Source of the DNA: JAVKEN01 sp040221415
GTDB taxonomy: Bacteria; Pseudomonadota; Alphaproteobacteria; Rickettsiales; JABSSG01
Assembly (NCBI GenBank): GCA_040221415.1
Contig: JAVKEN010000002.1
Span: forward strand, 1-54,718
Length of the DNA: 54,718 bases
Reading direction: 5' to 3'
The translations under genes and the position numbers were made by a program. The notes beneath the pieces were generated by a model, which ran no database searches, was not told where the DNA came from, and was given only the letters and a program-made list of their open reading frames with translations. Positions 34,709 to 44,421 of this stretch are shown here, one piece after another. Within the stretch, counting starts at the first letter, position 1. Each line of letters begins with the position of its first letter.

Positions 34709-37099
34709 TTAATTTCTGAGATTACCGTGGTACCTAGTTTCCAGAACAGAAATTATTTTATCTGATATATTGTCAATTATCTCAGAGTCCAAAGTACCGC
34801 TAGATGATTGCATCTTAACTCTAAATGCTATAGATTTTTTTCCATTTGGCAAATCTCCATCCGTGAATAAATCGAATAGTCTTACTCGTGTAATTCTGCC
34901 ATCTACTTTTTTAACCGCCTTTAATATCTCGCCCACTCTTTCATCATCCTCCACTAGAAATGCAAAGTCTCTTTCAACCGATTGAAAGTCCGAAATCAAT
35001 TCTTCACTTGATACGCTCTTTTGGCATGCAAAAGAGTCCAAGTTTATCTCAAAGCAGAAAATCGGTTTTTTAATCTTTAATTTTTGTGTTATTGCCGGAT
35101 GTATTGTCCCGACCAGTCCAACAGGTTGTTTCCTGATAAAAATTCTAGCAGCTTGTGATGGATGCAAGAAGTTGGGAATATCTTCACTTTGATTAAATTC
35201 AATATTCTCAAAACTATAGCCAAATTTTTCTAAAATAATTTCAACATCTTTTTTTACATCAAAAATATCAAACTCTCTCTGTTTGCAAAATATGTCTTTT
35301 TGTTCAGCTACTCCAGACCTAATACCGGAAATATACTGAAACTGATTCTCAGGTTCAGAAGATTGATATACTGGGCCAATTTCAAACATTGAAGACGAAT
35401 CAAAGCCTCTATTATTATTCAAAATTATAGCGTCCACTAAATTAGGAATAATTGAAGGTCTAATACAGTCTAAATCTTCGTTTATAGGGTTAGCTATTTT
35501 TAAACCTGCTTGATCAAATTCAAACAACTTGAGTTTTTGAGAACTGACAAAAGACCATGTTATGACCTCATCATATCCCCGCGAAGCCATCATATTAGGC
35601 AATTCTATGACTTTGGACTCAGCTGATGATAGCATTTTTTTTGTATCATTACCATTTGATAGCCTTTTGCTAGGAATATTATCATATCCTTCAATCCTAA
35701 GAATTTCCTCCACTAAGTCTTCCTGTATTGCAATATCATGGCGCCATGCTGGAACATAAACCTCAATTGCATCGTCTGAGATCTTGGCAACCTTGAAACC
35801 CAAAGACCGCAGAATATAGTTAGCTCTTTCCTTACTAACAGCAAGGCCACCAATTTTTTCAACTAATTGATAGCTAAAAAATATTTTTTTTATTTTGTCG
35901 TATAGTTTTGCAGACTTATTATAGAAAACTTGAGAAGCTTTGCCTCCACAAAACTCCAGAATCATTTTGCTGGCCAACAAAGCTCCTTGCGCAGCAAATT
36001 CATAATCAACGCCTCTTTCAAATCTGAATTTTGAGTCAGTATCAATTTGATGACTTTTTGCAGAAGCGGAAATTTTAATTGAGTCCCATAATGCAGATTC
36101 AATTATAATATTTTTTGATTCCGACTCACATTTTGTTGATTCCCCCCCTATAATCCCAGCTAAAGATAACACTTTTTCTTCGTCAGACACCACCACATCC
36201 TCATTTGTCAGTGCATATTTTTTACCATCTAAAGATAAAAACTCTTCGCCATCTTTTGCCAAGCGAACATTAAAGCCCCCAGAAATTTTATCTGCATCAT
36301 AAACATGCAATGGCCTAGCAAATGAAAAATTTATATAATTAGTGACATCCACAGCAAAATTTCTAGGAGAGCATCCTACCGCCTCTAAAAAATGCTTAAG
36401 CCAACATGGACTTTCTTTATTGCTTATATCACTAATATAAATCGACGAGAACGCCATACACATAGATTGTTCAGCTACAGCAACTTTGTTAGGAAATCTA
36501 TCTGAAGAACGATCTACTATTTCCTGATACTCTTTAAGTGACCCAATTCCCTTGGCTGCCAGATCTCTTGCAATTCCATAGACGCCCAAACAATCCGGCC
36601 TATTTGGAGTTATGGACAAATGTATCATAGGATCGTTGAAATGAGGCATCGCAGCAACAAAAGAGTCCCCTTCCTTAGCTTCATTATCTATGATCATTAT
36701 TCCATCGCTCTTATCAGTAAGACCTAATTCTTCTGCAGAACAAATCATTCCATTACTTTCAACACCCCTAATTTTAGAAGAGCGAATCTTCATTCCGTTA
36801 CTTGGTATAATTACACCAGGAGAGGCAAAAACTATTTTTTCTCCAGCATTCACATTGTTAGCGCCACAAACGACCTGTATTTTCTTTTCACCATCATCGA
36901 CGATACAAATTTTTAATTTGTCTGCATTGGGGTGTTTCGCCACCGAATGAATTTTTGCTATGATAAAATGCTTTAGGGATTGTGCATGATCGACTATTTC
37001 CTCGACCTCATGCCCTATTTGATTACATGCATCAGCAATTTGATATATGTCTGCTTCTATATCTAGAAACTTTTTTAACCAATTATATGTAAACTTCAT
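34709..37099 (-). CDS. pheT: Phenylalanyl-tRNA synthetase beta subunit
   Basis: The 796 residues contain, in order, an N-terminal tRNA-binding (EMAP-like) domain (ihsVAKHPNADKLKICIVD), B3/B4 editing region, B5 (ILRIEGYDNIPSKRLS), a class II-like core, and a C-terminal anticodon-binding FDX-ACB domain (FQSVERDFAFLVEDDERVGEI ... ARVKMQSSSGTL-like). It forms the alpha2beta2 enzyme with PheS; the start overlaps the pheS stop by one base. Confidence 0.96.
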   Translation of the reverse strand: MKFTYNWLKKFLDIEADIYQIADACNQIGHEVEEIVDHAQSLKHFIIAKIHSVAKHPNADKLKICIVDDGEKKIQVVCGANNVNAGEKIVFASPGVIIPSNGMKIRSSKIRGVESNGMICSAEELGLTDKSDGIMIIDNEAKEGDSFVAAMPHFNDPMIHLSITPNRPDCLGVYGIARDLAAKGIGSLKEYQEIVDRSSDRFPNKVAVAEQSMCMAFSSIYISDISNKESPCWLKHFLEAVGCSPRNFAVDVTNYINFSFARPLHVYDADKISGGFNVRLAKDGEEFLSLDGKKYALTNEDVVVSDEEKVLSLAGIIGGESTKCESESKNIIIESALWDSIKISASAKSHQIDTDSKFRFERGVDYEFAAQGALLASKMILEFCGGKASQVFYNKSAKLYDKIKKIFFSYQLVEKIGGLAVSKERANYILRSLGFKVAKISDDAIEVYVPAWRHDIAIQEDLVEEILRIEGYDNIPSKRLSNGNDTKKMLSSAESKVIELPNMMASRGYDEVITWSFVSSQKLKLFEFDQAGLKIANPINEDLDCIRPSIIPNLVDAIILNNNRGFDSSSMFEIGPVYQSSEPENQFQYISGIRSGVAEQKDIFCKQREFDIFDVKKDVEIILEKFGYSFENIEFNQSEDIPNFLHPSQAARIFIRKQPVGLVGTIHPAITQKLKIKKPIFCFEINLDSFACQKSVSSEELISDFQSVERDFAFLVEDDERVGEILKAVKKVDGRITRVRLFDLFTDGDLPNGKKSIAFRVKMQSSSGTLDSEIIDNISDKIISVLETRYHGNLRN

Positions 37100-38133
37100 T
37101 AAAGTATATTTTTTATTAATGACGGAATATCAAACGAAGAAAAACCATATTTGTTTGACCATCTAAGATCAGCATCAAAAAACGGCCTCAGATCTTTCAT
37201 TCCATATTTTAACATAGTAATTCTCTCAATACCCATTCCAAATGCGAACCCCTGATACTTCTCAGAGTCAATACCAACATTTTTTAAAACATTAGGATGA
37301 ACCATACCACATCCCAAAATCTCTAACCAATCCTTTCCTTGATTCAAAGATATATCAACCTCTGCTGATGGCTCGGTAAAAGGGAAATAGCTAGGGCGTA
37401 ACCTAACGGTTACATTAGGGTTATCAAAAAATCTTTTTAAAAACTCGTCTAAACACCCCTTTAAATGGGACATATTGATATCTTCATCTATGTATACACC
37501 TTCTATTTGATGAAACATCGGAGTATGAGTTGCGTCATAATCGCATCTATAGGTGCGACCCATGCTGATAAATTTAAAGGGAGGAGAACTATTCTCCATA
37601 GCACGTATTTGAACCGAAGAAGTGTGTGTTCGCAACACTTTGCCATTCTCCATATAAAAAGTGTCATGCATTGCTCTCGCCGGATGATGCTCAGGGATAT
37701 TAAGAGCCGAGAAATTGTAATAATCACTCTCTAGATCTGGTCCAGAACGATAAGTAAAACCCATAGAGTTAAAAATTTCTAGCACCTGTCTTTTTACATG
37801 AGTAATAGGATGAATTGTTCCTGCGCTATAACTTCTAGATGGCAAAGATAAATCAATCTTTTCAGATTTTAATTTTCTTTCAATCTCTTTTTTCTGGATT
37901 ATAGCCTTTTGATCCTCAAGCGCTTTTAATATACGCTCCTTGCAAATATTGATACTTTGACCAAATGCTTTCTTTTCGTCGACAGGAAGGGTTGCAAGTT
38001 TCTTCAGCTCTAGAACAATCAGACCTTTTTTTCCTAGAAATCTGTGTTTGCAGCTCTCTAAATCCATTAAGGAGGATATTCCAGGAATCTCTTCCTTAAT
38101 ACAATGATTAATCTTGGATGATAAATCGTCCAT
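37099..38133 (-). CDS. pheS: Phenylalanyl-tRNA synthetase alpha subunit
   Basis: The 344 residues have an N-terminal coiled coil that contacts tRNA-Phe, then the class II catalytic core: HPITHVKRQVLEIFNSMGF, DTFYMENGKVLRTHTSSVQIRAME, YRCDYDATHTPMFHQIEG, and motif 3 AFGMGIERITMLKYG. Lies 21 bp after rplT and overlaps pheT by one base. Confidence 0.97.
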   Translation of the reverse strand: MDDLSSKINHCIKEEIPGISSLMDLESCKHRFLGKKGLIVLELKKLATLPVDEKKAFGQSINICKERILKALEDQKAIIQKKEIERKLKSEKIDLSLPSRSYSAGTIHPITHVKRQVLEIFNSMGFTYRSGPDLESDYYNFSALNIPEHHPARAMHDTFYMENGKVLRTHTSSVQIRAMENSSPPFKFISMGRTYRCDYDATHTPMFHQIEGVYIDEDINMSHLKGCLDEFLKRFFDNPNVTVRLRPSYFPFTEPSAEVDISLNQGKDWLEILGCGMVHPNVLKNVGIDSEKYQGFAFGMGIERITMLKYGMKDLRPFFDADLRWSNKYGFSSFDIPSLIKNIL

Positions 38134-38154
38134 TTTAAATGCGCCTAAAAAAAT

Positions 38155-38517
38155 TTAAGCAGCTTTTAGAACTTGTTTTACTTTATCAACAATACTTAAG
38201 AACTCTTTAGGATGATTAACAGCTAGCTCAGCTAATATTTTACGATCAATATCAATATTAGCAGCTTTCAACCCTCCAGTAAATTTTGAGTATGTTAAAC
38301 CATGCTCTCTTACTGCTGCATTAATGCGTTGAACCCACAGCCCCCTTAAGTCTCTTTTGCGATTCCTACGGTCTCTGTAAGCATACTGAAGAGCTCTTTC
38401 CACTCTCTCAATAGCAATTCTGAAACAAGATTTTGCACGCCCCCTAAAACCTTTAGCAAGTTTTAGAATTTTTTTATGTCTTGCTTTTGTAGTAACACCT
38501 GATTTAACTCTTGCCAT
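38155..38517 (-). CDS. rplT: Ribosomal protein bL20
   Basis: The 120 residues begin MARVKSGVTTKARHKKILKLAKGFRGRAK, the standard L20 N-terminus, and end in the KVKQVL tail. L20 binds 23S rRNA early in 50S assembly. It follows rpmI by 15 bp; in many bacteria the rpmI-rplT transcript is autoregulated by L20, but no leader structure is obvious here. Confidence 0.98.
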   Translation of the reverse strand: MARVKSGVTTKARHKKILKLAKGFRGRAKSCFRIAIERVERALQYAYRDRRNRKRDLRGLWVQRINAAVREHGLTYSKFTGGLKAANIDIDRKILAELAVNHPKEFLSIVDKVKQVLKAA

Positions 38518-38532
38518 TATAATTCTCCATCA

Positions 38533-38733
38533 CTAAGCTGAATAAGGAATGAACTGCTTGATGATCTTAGCATCAGCCTTACACAAAACAGTTGTGCCTC
38601 TTTGCTGTCTTATATGCCTCTTAGATCTTTTAACCATTCCATGTCTTTTGCCAGACTGGCCAGCAATTACCTTTCCTGACGCTGATACTTTAAATCTTTT
38701 TTTTGCACCTGATTTTGTCTTTAATTTTGGCAT
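38533..38733 (-). CDS. rpmI: Ribosomal protein bL35
   Basis: The 66 residues match L35 throughout: MPKLKTKSGAKKRFKVSASGKV, then SKRHIRQQRGTTVLCKAD. A 50S subunit protein paired with rplT downstream. infC, which precedes rpmI in many bacteria, is absent here; a 67-residue gene takes that place. Confidence 0.97.
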   Translation of the reverse strand: MPKLKTKSGAKKRFKVSASGKVIAGQSGKRHGMVKRSKRHIRQQRGTTVLCKADAKIIKQFIPYSA

Positions 38734-38748
38734 TTTTTTCTCTACTAA

Positions 38749-38952
38749 TTATTGGCCTCTAATCTTTCCCCAGGGAACAGGACTTCCTTTTTCATCAACA
38801 GCCACTTGACCGCCTTCATATTGTACAGCCATATAATTCCTACCATGACTAATCAACTTAACCGGCTTTACGACTTGATTGTTATATTTAAACACCTTAG
38901 CCTTAGCTCTAGCGGTTGGATTGTTTTTACTAGCTGTCTTAGCTTTTCCCAT
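38749..38952 (-). CDS. 67-residue conserved-looking protein of unknown function
   Basis: From the ATG at 38952 the product is a basic, Lys-rich N-terminal half (MGKAKTASKNNPTARAKAKV) and a compact beta-rich C-terminal half (KLISHGRNYMAVQYEGGQVA then GSPVPWGKI). The C-terminal half suggests a small barrel or SH3-like strand set and a basic, perhaps nucleic-acid-binding, start. I do not recognise a family with certainty; small rickettsial DUF families of this size exist. It sits 15 bp upstream of rpmI, in the slot where infC is often found, and is likely in the same transcript, so it is probably expressed with ribosomal genes. Confidence 0.6.
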   Translation of the reverse strand: MGKAKTASKNNPTARAKAKVFKYNNQVVKPVKLISHGRNYMAVQYEGGQVAVDEKGSPVPWGKIRGQ

Positions 38953-39073
38953 AATCTTAAAACACTTAAAGTTCAAAAGTTTAGAGGCTAGAATTTAGCA
39001 TCATAATCAATTTAGTCAAGCAGAAATTAATTCAATTCTAACTTTCAACATGGTCACTTTAATTTTTATATTA

Positions 39074-40417
39074 TTATTGCAGAAATTGATCCATTCCACC
39101 ACGCATGATAGACTTCTTGTCCATCGAAGAAAATCGCTTCATCATTTTTTGCATTTTGAGAAAATTTTTAACCAATTTGTTTATTTCTTGAACGCTACTT
39201 CCCGAACCCTTAGAGATCCTAACTTTTCTTGATGCGTTAAGTAGCTTCGGATTTCTTTTCTCAAACCTAGTCATAGACCTGATGATAGCTATTTGTCTTT
39301 CAACAGCTTTGTTATCGAGGTCATCAGAATTCATGCTTCCAGAAAGTTTATTCATTCCAGGGATCATCCCAATCATCTTGGTTAAACCTCCCATTTTTTT
39401 TATTTTTCCCAACTGGCTTTCTAACTGTTCCAGAGAGAATTGGCCACTCCTTAAGTCTTTTTCTAGGCGCGCAGACTCTTCTTCGTCAAATGCTTCTGCA
39501 GCTTTCTCTACGAGGGTCACCACATCCCCCATCCCCAAAATTCTTGAAGCTAATCTTTCTGGATCAAATTCTTCAAGATCATCAACTCCCTCTCCTGTAC
39601 CCAACAGCTTAATGGGGCATTTTGCTACATAGCTCATACTGAGAGCGGCACCCCCTCGAGTATCACCATCAACTCGCGTTAAGCCAATCGCTGTACAGCC
39701 AATTTTCTCATTAAACGCTTTTGCTATATTTACGGACTCTTGTCCTATCATAGAGTCCACCACCAAAAGTTTCTCAACAGGATTAGATATATTTGCTATT
39801 TCCACAACCTCATTCATTAACCCTTGGTCAATATGCGTCCTGCCTGCTGTATCTAGAATTAAGACATCGAAACCATTATCTTTTGCAAAAGATAGCGCCC
39901 TCTTAGTAATCTGAACTGGATCTTCTTTGGGTATAATTTTTAGAGACTCCACCCCAACTTTCTCTGACAAGACCTCTAACTGCTTTTGTGCAGCTGGTCT
40001 GTATACATCTAAAGAAGCCACTAAAATTTTTTTGTTTTTTGCAAGCTTCTTCGCCAACTTAGCAACAGTGGTAGTCTTTCCAGATCCCTGTAAACCCATG
40101 ACCAACAGAACTGCTGGAGGTTTCGCCTTTAAATTAATCTGATGCCCTTCTTCAAAGCTTAAGATATGAGCAATTGTGTCTTGGACAATCTTTACAACCA
40201 TTTGTCCTGGGGTAACGCTTTTTATTACCTCTTCTCCCAAAGCCCTCTCCTTCACTAAAGAAGTGAACTCCCTTACCACCTCTAATGAAACATCAGCTTC
40301 CAAGAGAGATACCCTAATTTCTCTTAATGAAGAATTAATATGCTCTTCCGTTAAATATCCTACGCTTGTTAACTTGCTGAATATTTTGTTTAGCTTGTCA
40401 CCTAGATCTTTAAACAT
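39074..40417 (-). CDS. ffh: Signal recognition particle protein Ffh (SRP54)
   Basis: GTPase that binds 4.5S RNA and targets nascent membrane proteins to the translocon. The 447 residues show N, G and M domains: helical N domain (1-90), Walker A MGLQGSGKTTTVAKLA, DTAGR and TKxD-like LTRVDGDTRGGAALS, then a Met-rich M domain (MGGLTKMIGMIPGMNKLSGSMN...MQKMMKRFSSM). The 4.5S RNA gene is not visible here. It diverges from fabD. Confidence 0.97.
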   Translation of the reverse strand: MFKDLGDKLNKIFSKLTSVGYLTEEHINSSLREIRVSLLEADVSLEVVREFTSLVKERALGEEVIKSVTPGQMVVKIVQDTIAHILSFEEGHQINLKAKPPAVLLVMGLQGSGKTTTVAKLAKKLAKNKKILVASLDVYRPAAQKQLEVLSEKVGVESLKIIPKEDPVQITKRALSFAKDNGFDVLILDTAGRTHIDQGLMNEVVEIANISNPVEKLLVVDSMIGQESVNIAKAFNEKIGCTAIGLTRVDGDTRGGAALSMSYVAKCPIKLLGTGEGVDDLEEFDPERLASRILGMGDVVTLVEKAAEAFDEEESARLEKDLRSGQFSLEQLESQLGKIKKMGGLTKMIGMIPGMNKLSGSMNSDDLDNKAVERQIAIIRSMTRFEKRNPKLLNASRKVRISKGSGSSVQEINKLVKNFLKMQKMMKRFSSMDKKSIMRGGMDQFLQ

Positions 40418-40518
40418 AAAATTTGAATTTTTTATTTTTTCTATATTTTTTCCAAAGAATTTGCAAGTTTTTGAATTGCTGTATAATATCCCTTAACATT
40501 AAAGAATTTAATACTTAA

Positions 40519-41463
40519 ATGACAACAGCATATATTTTTCCTGGCCAGGGCTCCCAAAAAATGGGGATGTGTAAAGATATCTATGAGGAGTATAATCATG
40601 TTAAAGAATTATTTAACACTGTTGACGAGGCTCTTAGGTTTAAGCTATCAAAAATTATTTTTGAGGGCCCAGAAGAAAAATTAACACAAACCGAAAACAC
40701 TCAGCCCGCTCTTATGCTTTGTTCTTTAGCAATTGCAAAAACGATTGAACATCTATCAAATAGGCAGTTATCAGATACTGGACAATTTGCTGCAGGACAT
40801 TCTTTGGGTGAGTTCAGCGCCTTAACAGTCACTAACGGGTTATCAATAACAGATTCAGCTAAATTACTACAACTACGAGGACAGGCGATGCAAAAAGCTG
40901 TCCCCAAAGGAGAAGGAGCGATGTTTGCGCTTCTAGGAGCAAATTTTGAAATTGCTCAAAAAATTTGTCAGTCAGTAAAAAACCACGGTGTTTGTGAGAT
41001 TGCCAATGACAATTCCGTTGGCCAGCTTGTTTTAAGTGGGAATGAAATCGCAATAAATGCAGCTATTGATTTAGCGAAAGAAAAAGGCTTTAAGGCTATA
41101 AAATTGAAAGTAAGTGCCCCTTTTCACTGCAGCCTAATGAAGCCCGCTCAGCAAAAACTTAAAGAGGCTTTAAAAAACATTTCCATTAATAAACCTACTA
41201 TTCGAATAATCTCGAATGTAACCGCTGATAAAGAATCATTACCAGATAGTATAAAAGATAACCTAGTTAAACAGGTAACTGCAACAGTCAGATGGACAGA
41301 ATCTGTAAGAAAAATGATCGAATATGGCGTAGATAGATTTGTTGAGATTGGTCCTGGGTCAGTGTTATCAGGCCTTATAAAACGAATTGATAGCAATGTT
41401 AAAACTGTCTCAGTACAATCTATTGAGGATATTCACAAACTTGTTACAGAAATAGATAATTAA
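40519..41463 (+). CDS. fabD: Malonyl-CoA--ACP transacylase
   Basis: Loads malonyl groups onto ACP for fatty-acid synthesis. The 314 residues contain FPGQGSQKMGM, the nucleophile Ser95 in GHSLGEFSAL, the conserved Gln in QLRGQAMQ, and the catalytic His in SAPFHCSLM. The fabG-acpP-fabF genes are 3 kb downstream on the other strand rather than adjacent. It precedes ftsZ by 84 bp. Confidence 0.96.
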   Translation: MTTAYIFPGQGSQKMGMCKDIYEEYNHVKELFNTVDEALRFKLSKIIFEGPEEKLTQTENTQPALMLCSLAIAKTIEHLSNRQLSDTGQFAAGHSLGEFSALTVTNGLSITDSAKLLQLRGQAMQKAVPKGEGAMFALLGANFEIAQKICQSVKNHGVCEIANDNSVGQLVLSGNEIAINAAIDLAKEKGFKAIKLKVSAPFHCSLMKPAQQKLKEALKNISINKPTIRIISNVTADKESLPDSIKDNLVKQVTATVRWTESVRKMIEYGVDRFVEIGPGSVLSGLIKRIDSNVKTVSVQSIEDIHKLVTEIDN

Positions 41464-41508
41464 TAACTGCATTTGGAGTTTTTAATACAAATCTCTTAGA
41501 CTATGTAA

Positions 41509-41514
41509 TATAAT
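41509..41514 (+). promoter_or_regulatory. Possible -10 element upstream of ftsZ
   Basis: TATAAT sits in the 84 bp fabD-ftsZ gap, 33 bp before the ATG. No strong -35 is visible 16-18 bp upstream. The ftsZ ATG is preceded by GGTTAGG 7 bp away. Confidence 0.3.
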
Positions 41515-41547
41515 CAATATCTGTGAATTTAAAGGTTAGGAAATTTT

Positions 41548-42891
41548 ATGTCTATTCAAATCGGTGTCCCAGAAAACATATTACTCAAGCCAACTATTAC
41601 AGTGTTTGGCGTTGGTGGAGCCGGAGGTAACGCAATAAACAATATGATTTCTTCAAAGTTGGAAGGAGTAAATTTTGTTGCTGCGAACACTGATTCTCAA
41701 GCTTTAGCTAACTCCTTGGCTACAAAAAGAATTCAGCTAGGTGAGACCGTTACACGCGGGTTGGGCGCTGGAGCACTTCCAGAAATTGGTGCTGCATCAG
41801 CTGAAGAAGCAATGGAACAAATATCAGAATGCCTACAAGATAGTAATATGGTTTTCATTACTGCCGGCATGGGCGGCGGCACAGGAACAGGGGCTGGACC
41901 AATTATTGCTAAGGCAGCAAAAGAGCAGGGAATTCTTACAATTGGGGTGGTAACCAAACCTTTCCATTTTGAAGGATCTCACAGAATGACTCTTGCTGAA
42001 AGAGGCGTAGAAGAGCTGGCAAAGTATGTTGACACCTTGATAGTAATTCCTAATCAGAATCTTTTTAGAATAGCGAATGAAGACACAACCTTCTCAGACG
42101 CATTTATGCTAGCTGACAACGTCTTAAATACTGGCGTCCGAGGAATCACAGATTTAATGATAATGCCTGGATTAATTAATCTAGATTTTGCTGATATTAA
42201 AACCGTAATGAGTGAAATGGGCAAAGCTATGATGGGAACCGGAGAATCTGATGGAGACGGAAGAGCGATTAAGGCTGCTGAGGCTGCAATCTCAAACCCC
42301 TTGCTAGCTCACGCGTCAATGAAAGGAGCAAAAGGAGTTTTGATCAACATTACAGGTGGCAAAGATATGACCTTGTTTGAAGTTGATGAAGCTGCAAATA
42401 GAATTAGAGATGAGATCGAGAATGAGAATGCTAATATTATTTTTGGATCCACATTCAATGATGCTATGGAAGGTAGAATGAGGGTGTCAGTTGTTGCAAC
42501 AGGTATTGATCAGAAAAACAAAATATCAATATCAACAATCAGCACAACAAAATCTGAAACTACCATCAGTGAAGACGGGGAAATAGATATAGACAAAACT
42601 ACAGTTTCTCATCAACACATCGATACCTCTAACGAGGATGAACAACATCATAAATCTGAATCAGAAAACCTTGAATTGAATTTTCAAGAAGAAAAAGATC
42701 CAGAGCCTGTAAAACAAAAAAATAACTTAAAATCGTCTATCTCTGGCTTATTTAACAAATTCACCAAGAAAGTTCAAAACTCTGAGAAAGAGCAAGGAAT
42801 TGATAGTCAAAATAATACGAGCGAAAATGAAAGCCTAGATCAAGAGGTGTACGACATACCGGCATTTATCAGACGGAACAAAAATGATTGA
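41548..42891 (+). CDS. ftsZ: Cell division protein FtsZ
   Basis: Tubulin-like GTPase that forms the division ring. The 447 residues include the GGAGGNA N-terminal nucleotide motif, the tubulin signature GGGTGTGAGP, and the T7/synergy region. After the core (about 320) follows a disordered linker rich in Glu, Asp, Ser and Lys, and a C-terminal peptide VYDIPAFIRRNKND, the FtsA/ZipA-type binding tip. ftsQ and ftsA are not adjacent, so ftsZ is detached from the usual dcw cluster. Its end overlaps pgpA by 8 bp. Confidence 0.97.
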   Translation: MSIQIGVPENILLKPTITVFGVGGAGGNAINNMISSKLEGVNFVAANTDSQALANSLATKRIQLGETVTRGLGAGALPEIGAASAEEAMEQISECLQDSNMVFITAGMGGGTGTGAGPIIAKAAKEQGILTIGVVTKPFHFEGSHRMTLAERGVEELAKYVDTLIVIPNQNLFRIANEDTTFSDAFMLADNVLNTGVRGITDLMIMPGLINLDFADIKTVMSEMGKAMMGTGESDGDGRAIKAAEAAISNPLLAHASMKGAKGVLINITGGKDMTLFEVDEAANRIRDEIENENANIIFGSTFNDAMEGRMRVSVVATGIDQKNKISISTISTTKSETTISEDGEIDIDKTTVSHQHIDTSNEDEQHHKSESENLELNFQEEKDPEPVKQKNNLKSSISGLFNKFTKKVQNSEKEQGIDSQNNTSENESLDQEVYDIPAFIRRNKND

Positions 42892-43483
42892 TTACTACAA
42901 TCCACATTTTTTATTTTCTACTTTTTTTGGGATTGGGAAAGTAGTCAAGAAAGGCGCCGGCACCATAGGTTCTTTAATAGCTTTTCCTATAGCTTTCATG
43001 ATTTTCAGATTGTCTTTTTTTCTTTATGATTTTATATATTCTGAACAAGCAAATATTGAAAATGCGACTCTAGTTAGTTTGATAATATTAGCCGTATTAA
43101 TTGTAATAAGTTGCTTCACTGCAGGCAGATATTCAAAAATATCTAAAGATTCTGATCCTAAAGAAGTTATCATAGATGAAATAGTTGGCCAATCATTGGT
43201 TATTATAACCACTATCCCTTTTACATTCGGCCTAATTATAATGGGGGCTAAAGGAGCAGCTATAAATTTTAATTTTTATGAGTGCTTTTTCGTTTCATGT
43301 CTAGCCGCTTTTCTGCTATTTAGAATCTTTGATATATTCAAACCATGGCCAATAAACTTTATTGAAAAATCAATAAAGGGAGGTCTGGGAATTGTAGCAG
43401 ATGATCTAGCTGCAGCAATACTGTCTATAATTTTTTACTATTTTATACTTTTCTATATTGTAATTGATAGGTTAATTAATTAG
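42884..43483 (+). CDS. pgpA: Phosphatidylglycerophosphatase A
   Basis: Removes phosphate from phosphatidylglycerol phosphate, the step after PgsA. The 199 residues contain the PgpA blocks KKGAGTIGSLIAFP, DPKEVIIDEIVGQSLV, FRIFDIFKPWPI, and GLGIVADDLAAAI, with about four membrane helices. The start overlaps ftsZ by 8 bp. The 3' end overlaps mltG by 8 bp (convergent). Confidence 0.93.
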   Translation: MIDYYNPHFLFSTFFGIGKVVKKGAGTIGSLIAFPIAFMIFRLSFFLYDFIYSEQANIENATLVSLIILAVLIVISCFTAGRYSKISKDSDPKEVIIDEIVGQSLVIITTIPFTFGLIIMGAKGAAINFNFYECFFVSCLAAFLLFRIFDIFKPWPINFIEKSIKGGLGIVADDLAAAILSIIFYYFILFYIVIDRLIN

Positions 43484-44414
43484 CTCTAGCTTGTTTTCTG
43501 TATTCCCTTACATTAACTAGGTGATCTTTGTATTTGTTCGCAAAAACGTGACGACCATCGCTGCCTAAAACAAAGTATAGTTCTCTAGTGTGAGCTGGAT
43601 GCATAACAGCTAAAATAGAAGCAACTCCAGGATTACAAATCGGCTGTGGCGGCAAACCATAAGTATAATAAGTATTAAATGCCGACTTTATTTTCAAGTT
43701 TTTCTTAGTTAACGGTTGTTTTAAAACATACTTTCCTTTTGTAATCGCATATATCGTTGTTGGATCTGACTGCAATCTCATACCTTTCTTTAACCTATTA
43801 TAAAAAACTGCAGCAACCCTAGCTCTTTCCTCGTCAAATTGAGTCTCTTTTTCAACTATAGAAGCTAAAATCAATGCTTGTTGTTTGTTTGTGAGAAGTA
43901 AGTTCTTATCCCTTTTTAACCAGGCATTATTAAGGTAGTCTGACATGTTAATAAACATGCGCTCCAACAAAGCAGACCTAGTGTGTCCAAAATTAAAATG
44001 GTATGTACTAGGCATTAAACTCCCTTCTTTGTATGTCTTATCAACTAAACCTTTTAAGTTTTTATCGTTTAGAATAATTTCAAGTATTTCACTCGTATAT
44101 AATCCTTCGGGGAAGGTAATGGAATACTCAGCAACTCTAGCCAATTGAATTGTTTTCAAAACAGAAAATAAGGAATCCCTAGCATCAAAGATATATTCTC
44201 CTGATTGCATAGGACCGAATATCCTCAGTAATTGAGCCAAAACCCAAAAACTATATTTATCTCTTATAATGTCATTATTCTTTAAAGAATCCGCAATCAT
44301 CATTCTGGATCCCTTTTGGATAAATAATTTATTATCTTGGTTACTTGGCCCTGGAATAAAAATATAAATAAAGAAAAAAATTGCGCATAACACAAAAACT
44401 TTTCTTACAGTCAT
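43476..44414 (-). CDS. mltG: Endolytic murein transglycosylase MltG (YceG-like)
   Basis: Cuts nascent glycan strands and sets their length. The 312 residues have an N-terminal membrane anchor (about 5-22), then YceG blocks: FPEGLYTSEI, GSLMPSTYHFNFG, ILASIVEKETQ (catalytic Glu), VAAVFYNRLKKGMRLQSDPTTIYAI, and SAFNTYYTYGLPPQPICNPGVASI. It ends the alaS-lpxB-recA-fabG-acpP-fabF-mltG run, which in alphaproteobacteria usually includes acpP-fabF-mltG. Confidence 0.95.
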   Translation of the reverse strand: MTVRKVFVLCAIFFFIYIFIPGPSNQDNKLFIQKGSRMMIADSLKNNDIIRDKYSFWVLAQLLRIFGPMQSGEYIFDARDSLFSVLKTIQLARVAEYSITFPEGLYTSEILEIILNDKNLKGLVDKTYKEGSLMPSTYHFNFGHTRSALLERMFINMSDYLNNAWLKRDKNLLLTNKQQALILASIVEKETQFDEERARVAAVFYNRLKKGMRLQSDPTTIYAITKGKYVLKQPLTKKNLKIKSAFNTYYTYGLPPQPICNPGVASILAVMHPAHTRELYFVLGSDGRHVFANKYKDHLVNVREYRKQARAN

Positions 44415-44421
44415 AAGAATT

